A DNA stretch of 64,000 bases from Rosa chinensis. Its lineage: Eukaryota; Streptophyta; Magnoliopsida; Rosales; Rosaceae. The DNA lies in NCBI RefSeq assembly GCF_002994745.2, contig NC_037092.1, forward strand, positions 83,992,824 through 84,056,823, written 5' to 3'. Positions 23,915 to 35,241 of this stretch are shown piece after piece; positions within the stretch are counted from its first letter, which is position 1, and every line of letters starts with the position of its first letter. The translations under genes were made by a program, and so were the position numbers. Under the pieces are notes generated by a model. The model had not been told where the DNA came from. It searched no databases and saw only the letters and a program-made list of their open reading frames with translations.

Positions 23915-26900
23915 TTTATTAATCCTGAACAAATCTATACTAGTATTTTACTTTTCGTGCAGTAAAAATGTCACCATAAGGTTTGCACGAAGAACTGATG
24001 TAATGCCTCCTGTTCCTCTTGAGACAAAGCACCATCCCTCATCTGTTGACTTATTGCTAATCAAACGCCTCATTGAAGAAACTTCAAAGCAGAACCTTTT
24101 ACAGTTTCTTCAGCATGAATTCGTTAATATAGGAAAATCCTATGCTGAACGACTAATTGGTAAGTCTTTTGGCATTGTTTTTTTACAATTGTTATGCAAA
24201 AGTACTCATCTACAGCTTTATACTTTACAAAGGTCATTCCTGTAGATAATTGAGGACAGTGCTTTATGAAATCTATCATATGATCTGCATGATATCTTGT
24301 GTAAAAAATTGAAGGAAGTTGTATATCATATGGAGATTCTGAAGAGCCTTGTGTACTGTTAAAGGGACAGGAATTGAATTTTTTTTTTTTTGTCCCCATA
24401 CTGAGTTACTCATGTGCTGCTGCTGCTTAGATGCTTAAGTTTATGCTGTTCGTTTCCTTTTTAGGGGAATTGGGTCCTGAGTTCAGTCCGAAGATGCCTG
24501 TGAAATCTCTAACTTCTCAGCAAATTGTACGCATCCATCAGTTATTTCGTCAAGCCAAGTTTAATGATCCTAGTGGTGATGTAAGAATCTCTTGAATCTT
24601 TTCGTTAGTATATCCTATCAGCATGAAATTCCTATCTAATTCCTTTTATTTCCAAGATAGTTTAGGCATTGTTTGGCCTATTACTTAGTAATTTTTTCCA
24701 GTGCCTGAGTCCTGCAGGGGAATACAATCTCCGTCTAGGAATTATAAAGGAGCTGCATCCAGAGTTGGTTGCTACTTATTCTGGAAGGTTGTTTTTATTC
24801 TCACTTTGCTGGTTATTTCAATTTTTTTTTTTTTTTGGTGTTCTGAAAGTTCTTGCAGGAGATTTCGATTCTTTAATGATCTTATACTCTGTACTTTTGA
24901 TTGATTGGCATTTAAGCTGATGCCAGTTCTTTTGCTACATCATCTGCATGTACTATACAGTGCTCAAGTTTTTGAAGGCCACCCATTCATTGTGGAAGCT
25001 GGTGTCAGTGTTGGCGGAAAAGATGTCAAACAAGTAGGTGCTTCTCTGTTGATATTGACATGCCATGGTAGATAGGTCTGAAGTTGTTAGATAGTAAAGA
25101 AGATATTAATCGAGATGCACCCTTAACCCAATTACTGTTATTTAGCTTTTCACATCGTTGTGTACATAACTATATAATGAATGAGAAGTGGGGAATTAAG
25201 GGCATAGTGTAAAACAAAAACTACAAAAGTGAGCATAGTGCTCCTTTTGTCATTATCATGTAAGCTAGACTGCTAGACCAGTGATTATTGGATGAATACA
25301 TGAATATGTACAAAAGCTAGTGGAGTTTGAATACATTAAGGATTAACAAACCAAGGAATGGAGTTTGCTTTTATAGCTTCTGTTTTCTTCATTGTAAGTT
25401 TACTTCACTAGCCAGTTTAGCACTACTAAGGATTGATAACATTGATGGTTCTTTCTGTTTTCTATTGTAGGGTTTGAATATTTTTCGATTTGCAAATCGA
25501 ATTCCACTTCTTTTTGAGCAAGGTGCTGATGTTGTCACAAGGACCGCCCTTAAGAGAATCAAGTAAGATACAAAGAACTTCTTATTTTTCTTTTGTGAGT
25601 TGTGACTTCTGTTTGGGTTGGGACTGCAAATGGTCTGTAAAATCAATACTTCGGTATTAAAATGCTACAGGGGCAAACTAGAAATATCTATATAACAATG
25701 TGATGTATATTTTATCAGTTGGAGTAGTTACAAGATCAACCAGACTCAGGATAAAGTTGGTGTTTTTGTGAGTATTGTAAGCACAAAGATTCCCTTTAAA
25801 GGAACTGGGAAGGAGTATATTGGAGATGATATAACTGAAATAGCTTCTGCTGTCAAGGTATATGATTTCCATTTTATAATTTGTATCTTCATTTACATTC
25901 TTGTAGCCAACAAATTTACAATTATCTCCAGTCTGCCATTCAACACTGTTGCATTCAGCTGAAAACCAAGATAGTGAAGAATATCCAAGCTCGTGAACAA
26001 AAAGAGAGAAAACGGAATTTGAGCAGGTAAATTTTTTTACTCATTTGGTCTACATTCTTGATTTGTCCTGAATGATAATTTACCCCTCCTTTGCTGCACA
26101 AACTAAAACGACTATCCAATTGCAGGTATGCTGAAAATGTTGCTGGTGCTGTGTGTGGAGTACTGAAGCAAATGCAACAAATACAAGCATCAAAGAAGAG
26201 ACGTTATGATGGCAAGGAAGCAGAAATACTTAAGAAATTGTCATCTGGGATGATTACAAAAGAAATGGTCAAGGAAAAGCTTGTACAACATGTTGAACAG
26301 GTGAGACGATGCTTGACTTGTCATTATCTCTTTGGTTAGCTGTGTGTGCTCTTTTCCCCATCCTGTTCATTATGAATTTTAGGGGGTGGGGTGTTAGTAT
26401 GCATATATGCTTATTGTATGAGTTGCAGTGCTAAATAGTGAGCGTCATCATCCAATAAAATGTGCATAAATTACTTAACAATATAATAGGCATTTGTGTC
26501 CTGAAATGAACTATATGCCAAAGGCACATACTGAGCTTTTTGGCTCTGGAAACTACCCAGAAATTTCTGCTAGAGTCATGTAAATGTCTCCCACACATGG
26601 TGCTACCAAACTTGTAAATGATGTTTCGAACATGCCAAGGGTGGGAAAGCGCAAAAAATTTTGAAATTTCAAACAGAAGCACTGGGGAGGTAGACTGTAG
26701 ACAGCTGTAAGTAGATGTGCCAGCGTTGAAATGAAATGCATGCAGTAATATTAGCTCAAATTTTGCAGGTGGACTCGGAGATGGCAATGGAGTTTGCGGC
26801 AAATAGTGGAGTGAGCGAGGAACCCAGAGAATGTATATATCTTCAATCATTAGAAGCTGCTGAAGACAACTTTATCGACTTGCATAGTCCCCTATTTGTC

Positions 26901-26918
26901 TTTCGACTGTTCTGCTAG
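21259..26918 (+). CDS. TOP6B: DNA topoisomerase VI subunit B, 19 exons
   Basis: This is the ATPase subunit of the archaeal-type topoisomerase VI that plants need for endoreduplication and cell expansion; it works with the SPO11-like A subunit in the nucleus. Exons: 21259-21328, 21454-21506, 21611-21708, 21816-21921, 22288-22425, 22536-22587, 22729-22793, 23241-23347, 23536-23638, 23778-23863, 23963-24159, 24465-24580, 24702-24787, 24961-25033, 25471-25562, 25719-25857, 25932-26026, 26126-26300, 26769-26918. All junctions keep frame and give 666 residues, near the 670 of Arabidopsis. GHKL ATPase motifs are visible: RELVENSLDS (about 51-60), DNGRGMPHDDIPNMFGR (about 156-172) and TRGKFGLGAKM. 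The transducer has INQTQDKVGVF with the expected switch Lys. The ATG follows a stop-rich leader and precedes a Lys-rich start. Identification is firm. Confidence 0.96.
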
Positions 26919-27557
26919 GGATTCGTTGGATACTAAACATCCAACTCATTTTTAACTACTTATAGGAAATAAAAGTGCCACTGTAATTTATTCAATTAAT
27001 GTTCCAATATTTCAAAAGGCGGCCTCTTATTAAAGGGTTGCAATTGCAACTTTTGCATGCTACTCCAGCTTCGCTTCACTTTTTTGCCTAGGCACCCTAT
27101 TTAAGTCTCAAGGTTTCTCACAACACTTCATATTCCCTATTATTAACAAAATTAATCATCATTGCTACATTAGTATGTCATTTTTACTAATTTAGTTAGT
27201 GTAAAATTGAAAATGGTATGTACATATCAATGAATGTTTGGTCATTGGAGTCAAAACAGTTTTATATTTGTACACTTTATACTTTTATATAAGACGGTAC
27301 ATTAGTGTACCAATACGTCAAGTACACTATTTGATATAGTGATAGATTCAGAACATGCATAAGTATACTAACTTGATTTAACCTCAAATTAGTCTACTTG
27401 ACGTAGACGAACTCAAAAAGAATATGACTTTCAATTCTTTTTTTAAAAACGTTTGCATTAAAAAGGAAAGCCATCAACTTTGGGAATTAAAAAGATACCC
27501 CAGAGTCCAACGCTATGAGTCACCATCTTTCACTCTAAAACCCAAATCGTAAATGTG
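26919..27557. other. Intergenic between TOP6B and the oxidoreductase
   Basis: AT-rich spacer holding the TOP6B 3' end and the promoter of the next gene. No other feature seen. Confidence 0.5.
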
Positions 27558-27564
27558 TATATAA
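27558..27564 (+). promoter_or_regulatory. Likely TATA box of the oxidoreductase gene
   Basis: TATATAA lies 111 bp upstream of the ATG at 27675, which would place the start of transcription near 27590. Confidence 0.45.
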
Positions 27565-27674
27565 CTGAAACCAACCAAAGATCCATTTAAACAAAAAAAA
27601 AAAACAGCAAAATTCAACACCCAGTTGCTACATCTGAACAAAACCAAGAACACTGCAAGTTGGGTTTTGGCAAA

Positions 27675-30600
27675 ATGGCAGAAGCACCCCAGATTGCCAT
27701 TCTTGGAGCTGGTACTTTTGTGAAGACCCAATACATTCCAAGGCTGGCTGAGATCTCTAACCTTGTCAACCTTAAAGCCATTTGGAGCCGTTCTGAGGTA
27801 CCTCAACTAACATATCTATTTCTGGATTTGGATAGTTTGATCATAGATTTAAACTTGTTTTTGGTATAGGAATCTGCTAGAGGTGCAGTTGAGATTGCTG
27901 GGAAACATTTTCCAGGAGTAGAATGCAAATGGGGTGATCAGGGTCTTGAGGAAATTATTGCAGATAGTTCAATTCTTGGTGTTGCTGTGGTTTTAGCTGG
28001 CCAAGCTCAGGTATAGCTAATACTAAATCTTGCTTCTTCTTTTTTATTATTGAATCATAGAAACAGAAGCTTGGTAGTAGAAATTTGTAGTCTTTTTAGC
28101 GTTTTGCGTGTAAGAGGATCTTATTCGGATGAGTGGATTACAGGAATAGTATAATGTGTGTGAAGTAATGGTCTCTTAGTTTCAAGTGTTTGGTTATACC
28201 CTACGAGCAGAATGTAGAACTAATTTTTTGTGGTTGTTGATCCAAACTATAGTATTACCGCTTGTCCTCATTATCCAAATTTTTTTTTTTTCAAGAATAC
28301 ATTTTCATTTATATTATAACTCTGATGAAATGAAAAAAGGAAAACATAATGAACTAACTATATAGACGTGAAGATGTATTCAAGTATGTGAGATACACCC
28401 TTTCGGAGATAATTTTTAGCATAACGTGTAGCTATGTAGAAGTGAAGATGTGATCAAGTATGTGATATGAACCAACTCATGCAGGTTGATTTCTCACTGA
28501 AGCTTCTCAAAGCAGGGAAGAATGTCCTTCAAGGTTATTCCTAGTCTCTAAACAATTGTATAGTTGGATTGTTAGAATGATGCAATTCTATTTGTGAGAT
28601 TGATAGTTATGTTAAAGGATTTGTAAAGCCATCTCCACCTCCAATCAACCCCCAGGCTGGTGCCTTCTTTTTTATTTGACAGAAAGCTTACATGTTATGG
28701 TGCTATAATAAATCATCTATACGTTTCAACGACTACAGTGGACTAAATCTTTCCTTCTGCTTGTCATTGCTGTACCTATTCACTATTGCTTGGCCAAATT
28801 GATGGACTTGAAGAGAAACCAGCAGCAGCTAGTAAGTAGGATGCAGTTTACTTTTATGTGTTATAACTGTCTTTCAATTCATTTTATGACATCTTAATTT
28901 GAAAAATGTTGGTTATTTGTTATGTTATTACTTTTACATGTTATTCTGTTTATTCTAAGTTTTTTATTTTGTTATGCAGCTACAAGTGAATTGGAAACTG
29001 CAGTGTCAAGTTATAATTCTATTGTTGCTAATACTCCCAATAAACCAATCTGGGCGGTAGCAGAAAATTATCGATTTGAACCTGCTTTTGTTGAGGTACT
29101 CTTTCTCCATTATTAATGGGGATTAACAATGTTTAACTTTTGACTGCAAGACCCTCAATGTTGTTTTCACAGGGCAAGAAACTAATGACTGAAATTGGAG
29201 ATGTGATGAGCATCCAAGTTATTGTTGAAGGATCAATGAACAGTTCAAACCCTTACTTCTCAAGCTCTTGGAGGCGAGACTTTAATGTATGTACTATGAT
29301 ATAGCTGATAACTATGAAATTTCTCCCTCGTTCATTAGAAACTATCACCTGCTCAATGCATTGGTTGTGACTAGGGGTGGAAGTTTCTGACAATAAACAA
29401 CTTAAAATCAACACGACTGTTTAACCAGAATTCCACACCTAATCAAAGACTTGTGACTAATGAGATACACCTATCGCTCAATCCATGCAATTAAATATAA
29501 GTAACAAAAACAGTTTATTTCTTTTACATGGTTGCGTTGACATATGTTAAATGCCTCATTTTATTCCTGAGAGCAGCATGTAAGGAATTTACTATTTATG
29601 TGAATACAGGATTTCTGAGATGCCTTGCTTGATTAAGCAAGTAGATGTGTGCCCATAATACCTCTTTTGTTTCCTTTCTCAGCAAGTTTATCATCCCTTT
29701 ATGGCAGGGTGGTTTCATTCTGGACATGGGAGTACATTTCGTTGCAGGACTGAGGATGGTAATTTTTAAGTATTTAGTGAATAGTGGCAGTATGCTTCTC
29801 TAGTACTAATACTGAATTCAACCATGGATTAGGAAGTTTGATCTTCTGAATCTCATTTGATTTGTACTTATACTTCTCTTATAGTACCAGTCTTCTGTCA
29901 CTTTTCTCTAGACCTTCTTTTATTGCATAGCTGAAAACTAGATAGCAGTAGTCTTGTAAATTGAGTGTATAATACTTTTCCTGTATGTGCAAGCGTGCAT
30001 CTGTTAGATAATGTTCCTGCATGACGATATGCGAGTTTTCTTTCTATCAATATATGAATGTCGTTCTTTCCTATTCATTTGAACAGCTTGTTGGGTGTGA
30101 TGTAGTCCGTCAGTCAGCTTTAACATCTCATGATACCATTTGATCTTCACCAGACTACTTGTCATCTTCGTAACGTTTCAGTCAAGACATGAATCACATT
30201 TTCTCGTTTTCATTTGAACAGCTTGCTGGATGTGAGATAGTCTCGGTGTCAGCTACAACGTCTCATGTCGACGAGACTTTACCTCCCCCAGATAACATAT
30301 CCTCTCTCTTGTAAGTTACTACTGCATATTGTTATCCTGCAGATCTGTTTTCTGCTCCTAAATTTGTCTATTTTAAGAACAAAAATTCTAAAGGTGAGTA
30401 CATGGTATTTCCTTGCCTTAGTCAACTGGAGAATGGCTGTTCTGGGATTTTTGTGATGGTGGTCTCCTCAAGGTCTCCCAAGGCATGTGCTACAAGTTAA
30501 TTTGATTTTATACCTTGTATATACATAAAATGCTAGTTTCTCATAATGTTTATACCATCAGATAGTTTGGCGATTTGTTGGCTTGAAGGGAACACTGGAA

Positions 30601-31214
30601 GTTGAGCGTGGAAACCAAGATGGACGACATGGCTATGTGGTATGTTGAAAATCATCCTACAGTTCATTTAATTCTCTTCCGCTGGAGGTCAGAACGTGAT
30701 TTATATGTTTGGGTTTGTGAGGACAGTTTTTCCCATCAACACTGAAATTCTGTGTAAATCAATTCGGAATAAGGTGACCATTTCTCATTTGCTTCTGGTA
30801 CTATGACAGGTCACATTTTATAGTGCTGATGGACAAAGGAAAAGCTCCTTCTACCAATTTAGAGGAGTGACTGAAGAATTCATCGCATTTATTAATGACA
30901 TAAAGCAAGCCACTTTAGAGGTAATTGCAGATTCTAATCGTCATGGTATACAAATATTGTTTTCATTTTCATGTTTCTTTGTTTTTGAGTTAAAAATTTG
31001 GGTGGGCATGTCTGTTGGTATACCAAACTTGTATGAGACTCAGGCTCCCCAGCATTTTCTGATTGTGTGCATTGCATGGTTGCAGAAGGGAGCTGGCTAT
31101 GAAGCTGAGCCTCGCATGTCATTTCTGGAAGGTGCTAGAGATGTTGCTGTTCTAGAGGCAATGCTCGAATCTGGAGGAAAGCAAGGGGCACCAGTCCATG
31201 TGAAGAAATTTTGA
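27675..31214 (+). CDS. Gfo/Idh/MocA-family oxidoreductase, 12 exons
   Basis: An NAD(P)-dependent dehydrogenase-type protein resembling an uncharacterised plant family (like Arabidopsis At4g17370); the substrate is unknown. Exons: 27675-27797, 27870-28010, 28485-28533, 28814-28831, 28980-29095, 29173-29286, 29708-29758, 30222-30310, 30422-30482, 30562-30639, 30810-30920, 31086-31214. They join in frame to 359 residues. The N-terminus has the Rossmann signature AILGAGTFVKTQYIP. The family motif EKP (residues 105-107) spans the junction of exon 3 and an 18-nt exon 4. GGFILDMGVHFVAG in exon 7 carries the usual active-site His. Oddities: exon 4 is only 18 nt; intron 9 starts with GC; intron 7 contains a decayed copy of the start of exon 8. 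The ATG at 27675 is the first in the frame that gives the Rossmann start. There is no transit peptide or membrane segment. Confidence 0.92.
28814..28831 (+). other. 18-nt micro-exon of the oxidoreductase gene
   Basis: Bounded by AAG before and GTAAGT after. It supplies the last two bases of the Glu codon and then Lys-Pro-Ala-Ala-Ala plus one base, which keeps frame between exons 3 and 5. Without it the EKP motif would be lost. Confidence 0.8.
30087..30143 (+). pseudogene. Decayed duplicate of exon 8 inside intron 7
   Basis: The sequence CATTTGAACAG plus the coding start of exon 8 (30222 on) appears again 135 bp upstream. The copy reads LVGCDVVRQSALTSHDTI then TGA, against LAGCEIVSVSATTSH in the real exon, and keeps the acceptor AG (30085-30086). 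Use of this acceptor would end the protein early. Confidence 0.75.
30483..30561 (+). other. GC-AG intron of the oxidoreductase gene
   Basis: The frame needs CCC AAG (to 30482) joined to ATA GTT (from 30562). The donor therefore reads AAG|GCATGT, a non-canonical GC donor in otherwise good context, with a normal CAG acceptor. No GT donor nearby keeps the frame and the conserved residues. Confidence 0.8.
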
Positions 31215-31227
31215 CAGAATGACAAGA

Positions 31228-31251
31228 TCTCTCTCTCTCTCTCTCTCTCTC
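31228..31251. repeat. (CT)n microsatellite in the 3' UTR
   Basis: About twelve TC units start 14 bp after the oxidoreductase stop codon. Confidence 0.9.
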
Positions 31252-31740
31252 CCCGATTGCAGTGGAAAAGATTCTGGTTGAGATGCTTTGTCAGTTCAGT
31301 TTTCTATAGTGAAATTGTTGAAATGAAGAGGGAACAGTCTGTAACGATATTTAAAACTTCTAAAGGTTGTTTGTTGCCTCTGTAAGGGTACCTTACGTAA
31401 CTACCTATTCATCAATAAATCATTAATCATAGTTAGCTGTCTATGTGTCTTTTTTAATTTTATCTTTTATATTTATATGTATGTTCATCTTTACTGTAAC
31501 TTTTACTGAAGTACGTTGTGAAATTACAGATTCATATTTCATCTTCACCTAACAAATCTCTGGCTGATCTATCTAATGCTAGAGTTTAAACCTCAAACAC
31601 TTTTAATCCATAGTCGTTGGCAATTGGCATGATTGAGATTTGGAATTCTATGAAGTTAAATAAATAAAAAGAATTGTAGTTATTGTTGTAATTTGATTCA
31701 TATTTTCACTAAAAGCATCTCAGTTCTAGTTGTGGACAAA

Positions 31741-31789
31741 TGATTGAACTGTTTCATCTCAAAAAAAAAAAAAATTGATTGAACTGTTT
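31741..31789 (+). mobile_element. Micro-insertion, perfect 14-bp target duplication
   Basis: TGATTGAACTGTTT (31741-31754 and 31776-31789) flanks 21 bp made of CATCTC, fourteen A and one T. The CTC plus A-run end is like the LINE at 11627-11938. Confidence 0.7.
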
Positions 31790-31816
31790 ACTCCCTAACC
31801 ATAAACTTTTTGTGTT

Positions 31817-32058
31817 TGCCGGCTTGGGTACACAGTTTATTTATTATTAATTTTTTTTATGTGAACATTTGTAAAATGGACCATTTCAATGTTTAGTTCT
31901 ATTCCTTCAACTTCAAAACCCTGATAAAGTTATCACATGATGCTGGCTTGGGTAGTCGGGTACATACATAGTTTTTTTTTTTCTGTGAACATTTGTAAAA
32001 TGGACCATTTCAATGTTCAGTCTTCAACTTCAGAACCTTGATAAAGTTATCACATGAT
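31817..32058. repeat. Tandem duplication of about 120 bp
   Basis: Units 31817-31941 and 31942-32058 both run from GCCGGCTTGGGTA or GCTGGCTTGGGTA through TGTGAACATTTGTAAAATGG to GATAAAGTTATCACATGAT. Confidence 0.85.
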
Positions 32059-32155
32059 GCAGGACAGCAAATGGGCCACTTTTGATGAGCACCACCACAT
32101 GTAGCATTCAATTGTTGAATGGCATATCATATAAGGCTTATATAGATTGAGGTAC

Positions 32156-32167
32156 CACTACAAGAAA
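32156..32167 (+). repeat. Possible CACTA transposon terminus
   Basis: CACTACAAGAAA matches the common end of plant En/Spm (CACTA) elements. I did not find the reverse-complement end in the window, so this may be a solo remnant or chance. Confidence 0.35.
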
Positions 32168-32961
32168 GCCCGAAAAATTTAGTGTTGCGAAGTATTGAAA
32201 CTCTAAGAGTTGTTAGATTAGTTTGTAGTGTGCTCGCACAATGAATTATTCAAACGGCTCCGGCTCTGGAGTTTCAGTACTCCGGAAGAAAGCCATTGAA
32301 TTGAAGTCTTACTTGTGGTTAATGTGTCTCTGCCCTTTATCTTGTTTCTTGCAGAAACTTTAATGACATTATTTCTGGAAAACAGAACTCTACTTCAATC
32401 AAAAGGGGTAGCTCTCTATTTATCTCCATTGATTACACATTCTTAATGCATTGGCATGTAAGATTATCATTCAGCTCCATAAGAAAAAGGCTGATCATGT
32501 CCTGCAAGTTTGGTACATTTTTCCTGCACGCCAACTGTTGGTGTCACATCAAGTTTAGAATTATTGACACACAGAAATGGAAGAGCCTTGTTTATTTAAT
32601 TTGTCTCCGCACAATTTTGGTAAACTGATGGTTCTACGGTTCTACCTAACAAACCTACAAGACTCAGACTTCAACTTTGCAACACAATTGTTTCTTCTAT
32701 TTTTGTTTCTTCATGTTTTTGACTCACTTGATTATGCAGCCATCTGGAAAACAGATATCTCTGGTCTTTTTCTTTCTTTTTTACTTCTTGTAATTCCAAA
32801 TTTTAGTACTCCAAATTTTAGTGACACTTCTAATTGAGGCAGATAAACAAATCTGGGAAAAATGACTGCTTGATGATGCAATCATATACCTAACACATGC
32901 AAATCTTTCTCATTATTCTCAACTGCAACATCAAGCATTGTGGGGCTAAAGCTTAGCAAGT

Positions 32962-33017
32962 TTTCCTTCACAAACCTTTTTTTTTTTTTTTTTTTGAGAG
33001 AATTTCCTTCACAAACC
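32962..33017 (-). mobile_element. Micro-insertion, perfect 15-bp target duplication
   Basis: TTTCCTTCACAAACC (32962-32976 and 33003-33017) flanks 26 bp: about nineteen T then GAGAGAA, that is TTCTCTC plus poly(A) on the minus strand. Confidence 0.75.
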
Positions 33018-34110
33018 ATGAATGACATTGATGATATATGAATATAGGAGGTTACCTTTTGCTTTCCATATTGGCCCCATGAAATTAATCATGTATAAGA
33101 ATTGAAATTCTGGTATGGGTATGGAACTATGGATGGCCAAGTAAAATAATTGTTAGCATTTTGATCAAACAAATATCAAAGCTTAAGACTTCAACTATGA
33201 TTGGTGTCCATGCATTTCCATGGTCATTAGTATTCTTGTCAACAAGACTCAGCCTTAATAAATAGCACAAGATCGATCTACGTCCTCCTTCAGCCAAGAC
33301 AATTAATATGTGACAATGACTATAGAAACACATATATAGCTATGGAGATAGGGGATGGATGCAATAATGTTGGAATAACTCTTATGCAATGTTTGGGATT
33401 ATAGTCTATCGTATGAGAAATATACTATCATAGAACCTGATTTTCAACTTATGAAATGACTTACAAAGTATAAAATATGTTTCAAACTAATGTTTTTTGA
33501 CGCTAGTAAGGGCAAAAAAGCATAGTTGAGTGAGAATCATAATCTTTTCAATTAGTACCTTATAATTCATCATGAACATCCCTTAAGAATTAATATCACT
33601 TGTTTTTCCGGCTTTGTCACTCTTCAAAAATTCTCGCTAAATAAACATAGAATATTAGAAATGCTACATTTACTAATACTATTTTTTTATATTTTTTATA
33701 TCAACATGGCATTATGATGTTGGGTTTTATAATGTAACTGATGTATTAGGCATATTTACGGTTCAAAATTTCGGTCATATAAATATCTCAACACTCAAAT
33801 TTAAGGATGTACCAACGCATCTGTCTTTGACATATCGTTACTAAAAGGACATTTCTTAAGAACAATGCACATGCAACCGAAAAAATGAGATATATGTATG
33901 TATTGAATATATGCAGTAATGAATGGTGAGGAAAAGGTCAAAAACTACTTAGCAATTGTTGAGCCCAAAGTGTTCGTTACAATGCCAAACACATGATTGG
34001 GAAAACCAAGAAGATAGAAAATTACAACTATTTTCTCATGACCAAGAAACCACTATTCCATGACCAACCCTCCCTGACTGAATGAGCCAAAACCGACCAC
34101 AATCCCCTCG

Positions 34111-34116
34111 CACGTG
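34111..34116. promoter_or_regulatory. G-box in the MCTP upstream region
   Basis: CACGTG, the plant bZIP/bHLH core, lies about 140 bp before a TTTATAG TATA-like word (about 34248). It could take part in light or hormone control of the MCTP gene. Confidence 0.45.
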
Positions 34117-34244
34117 TGCCACGGGTTATAGTATAAGTGTATGCAACCCCCAAAAAAACAGAGATAAAAATTCAAAAAACATATTAAAGAAAATAGTAAA
34201 GAGGTTGGTACAGTGTTAGTTGAAGTGTTCTCTGGAGACTTGTA

Positions 34245-35241
34245 CTCTTTTTATAGAAAGATGCAGCCTTTCTTCACAGATCTCAGCCCCACTTCACTCT
34301 TCAGCTTCCTTTTTCCTCACAAACAAAACCCATTTCTTGTATTTTTGTAAACTTGGGAGAATTACCATTGCTGCAGTACCTGAAGAAATAGCACTGTAGC
34401 TTAACTAACAGTACCCACCTGAGGTCAGTTTGAACTCTCTCTCTCTCTCTTTGAAGCTCATGTTTTTGTGAACTGAAAGATGTTGGCATTACCTGTTTAG
34501 TTGAACAATGCTTGCTTTTAAGGTTTTTTGTTTTCTTTGAGTTAGATATGAGTAGGTTTGAAAAATGTGTTCTTTTAGCGTAAGTAGTTGTTGTTGATGA
34601 AGTTAATGTGTGAGTTTAGTGGAACTTTGAGCTTACTTCTTGTCTTCAACTTCTGGGCTGGATGCCTGGATCTGTGAGTTGTGAGAAGTAGGCTATTTTC
34701 TCACTTTCTGAAGGTAAACTAGAAGAGATTTAATGCATTGTTTCTTCTTTTAGTAATGTTCAGCGAGGTTGGTCAGAAAGTTTATGTGTTTGAAATAAAT
34801 TCACGCACATGTAAATGAACATAAATGTGGGTATATATTGTGAAAGGAAAGAAATTTATGTTTATCTCTCAGTTGAGTTGTGTTTTCATTTGCTTTGTGA
34901 TCCCAAAAACGGGAAGGGAAAACAACAAGAGGGTACTTTTTAGAAGGCTATCATATTGATTTCTTGATCTTTTTTGAACTTTTGCAGGTAATGAACTGCT
35001 TTTGGGTTGAAGCTCTTTGATTAGGTTCTTTCAAAATCCATGATTAAGCTTTTACCTTTCTGATAATTTTTCTTCCAGCTTCACAACCAATAGGCCAGTA
35101 ATATCATTACAAAAGATTTTAGTATTGGTATTTGATATGTTGAGGTTGCTATTGCAGTGATAACATCTCTTTAGAACCGTACTTTGTTTCAAAGCTTTCC
35201 CATCCTAGCTAGATTGCTTAGTTCACCCTTAAGCTAGAAAG
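34245..35241 (+). other. Probable 5' UTR and leader intron of the MCTP gene
   Basis: CT-rich leader-like sequence starts near 34270, a possible donor (GAG|GTCAGT) lies near 34431, and TTGCAG acceptors occur near 34988 and 35158. A leader intron of 0.6-0.7 kb is likely but the exact ends are not fixed. Confidence 0.4.

Larger units (their letters stand above)
31400..34110. other. Intergenic with small repeats
   Basis: No gene recognised in this AT-rich stretch. It holds two poly(A) micro-insertions, a short tandem duplication and one CACTA-like terminus, listed separately. Confidence 0.4.
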
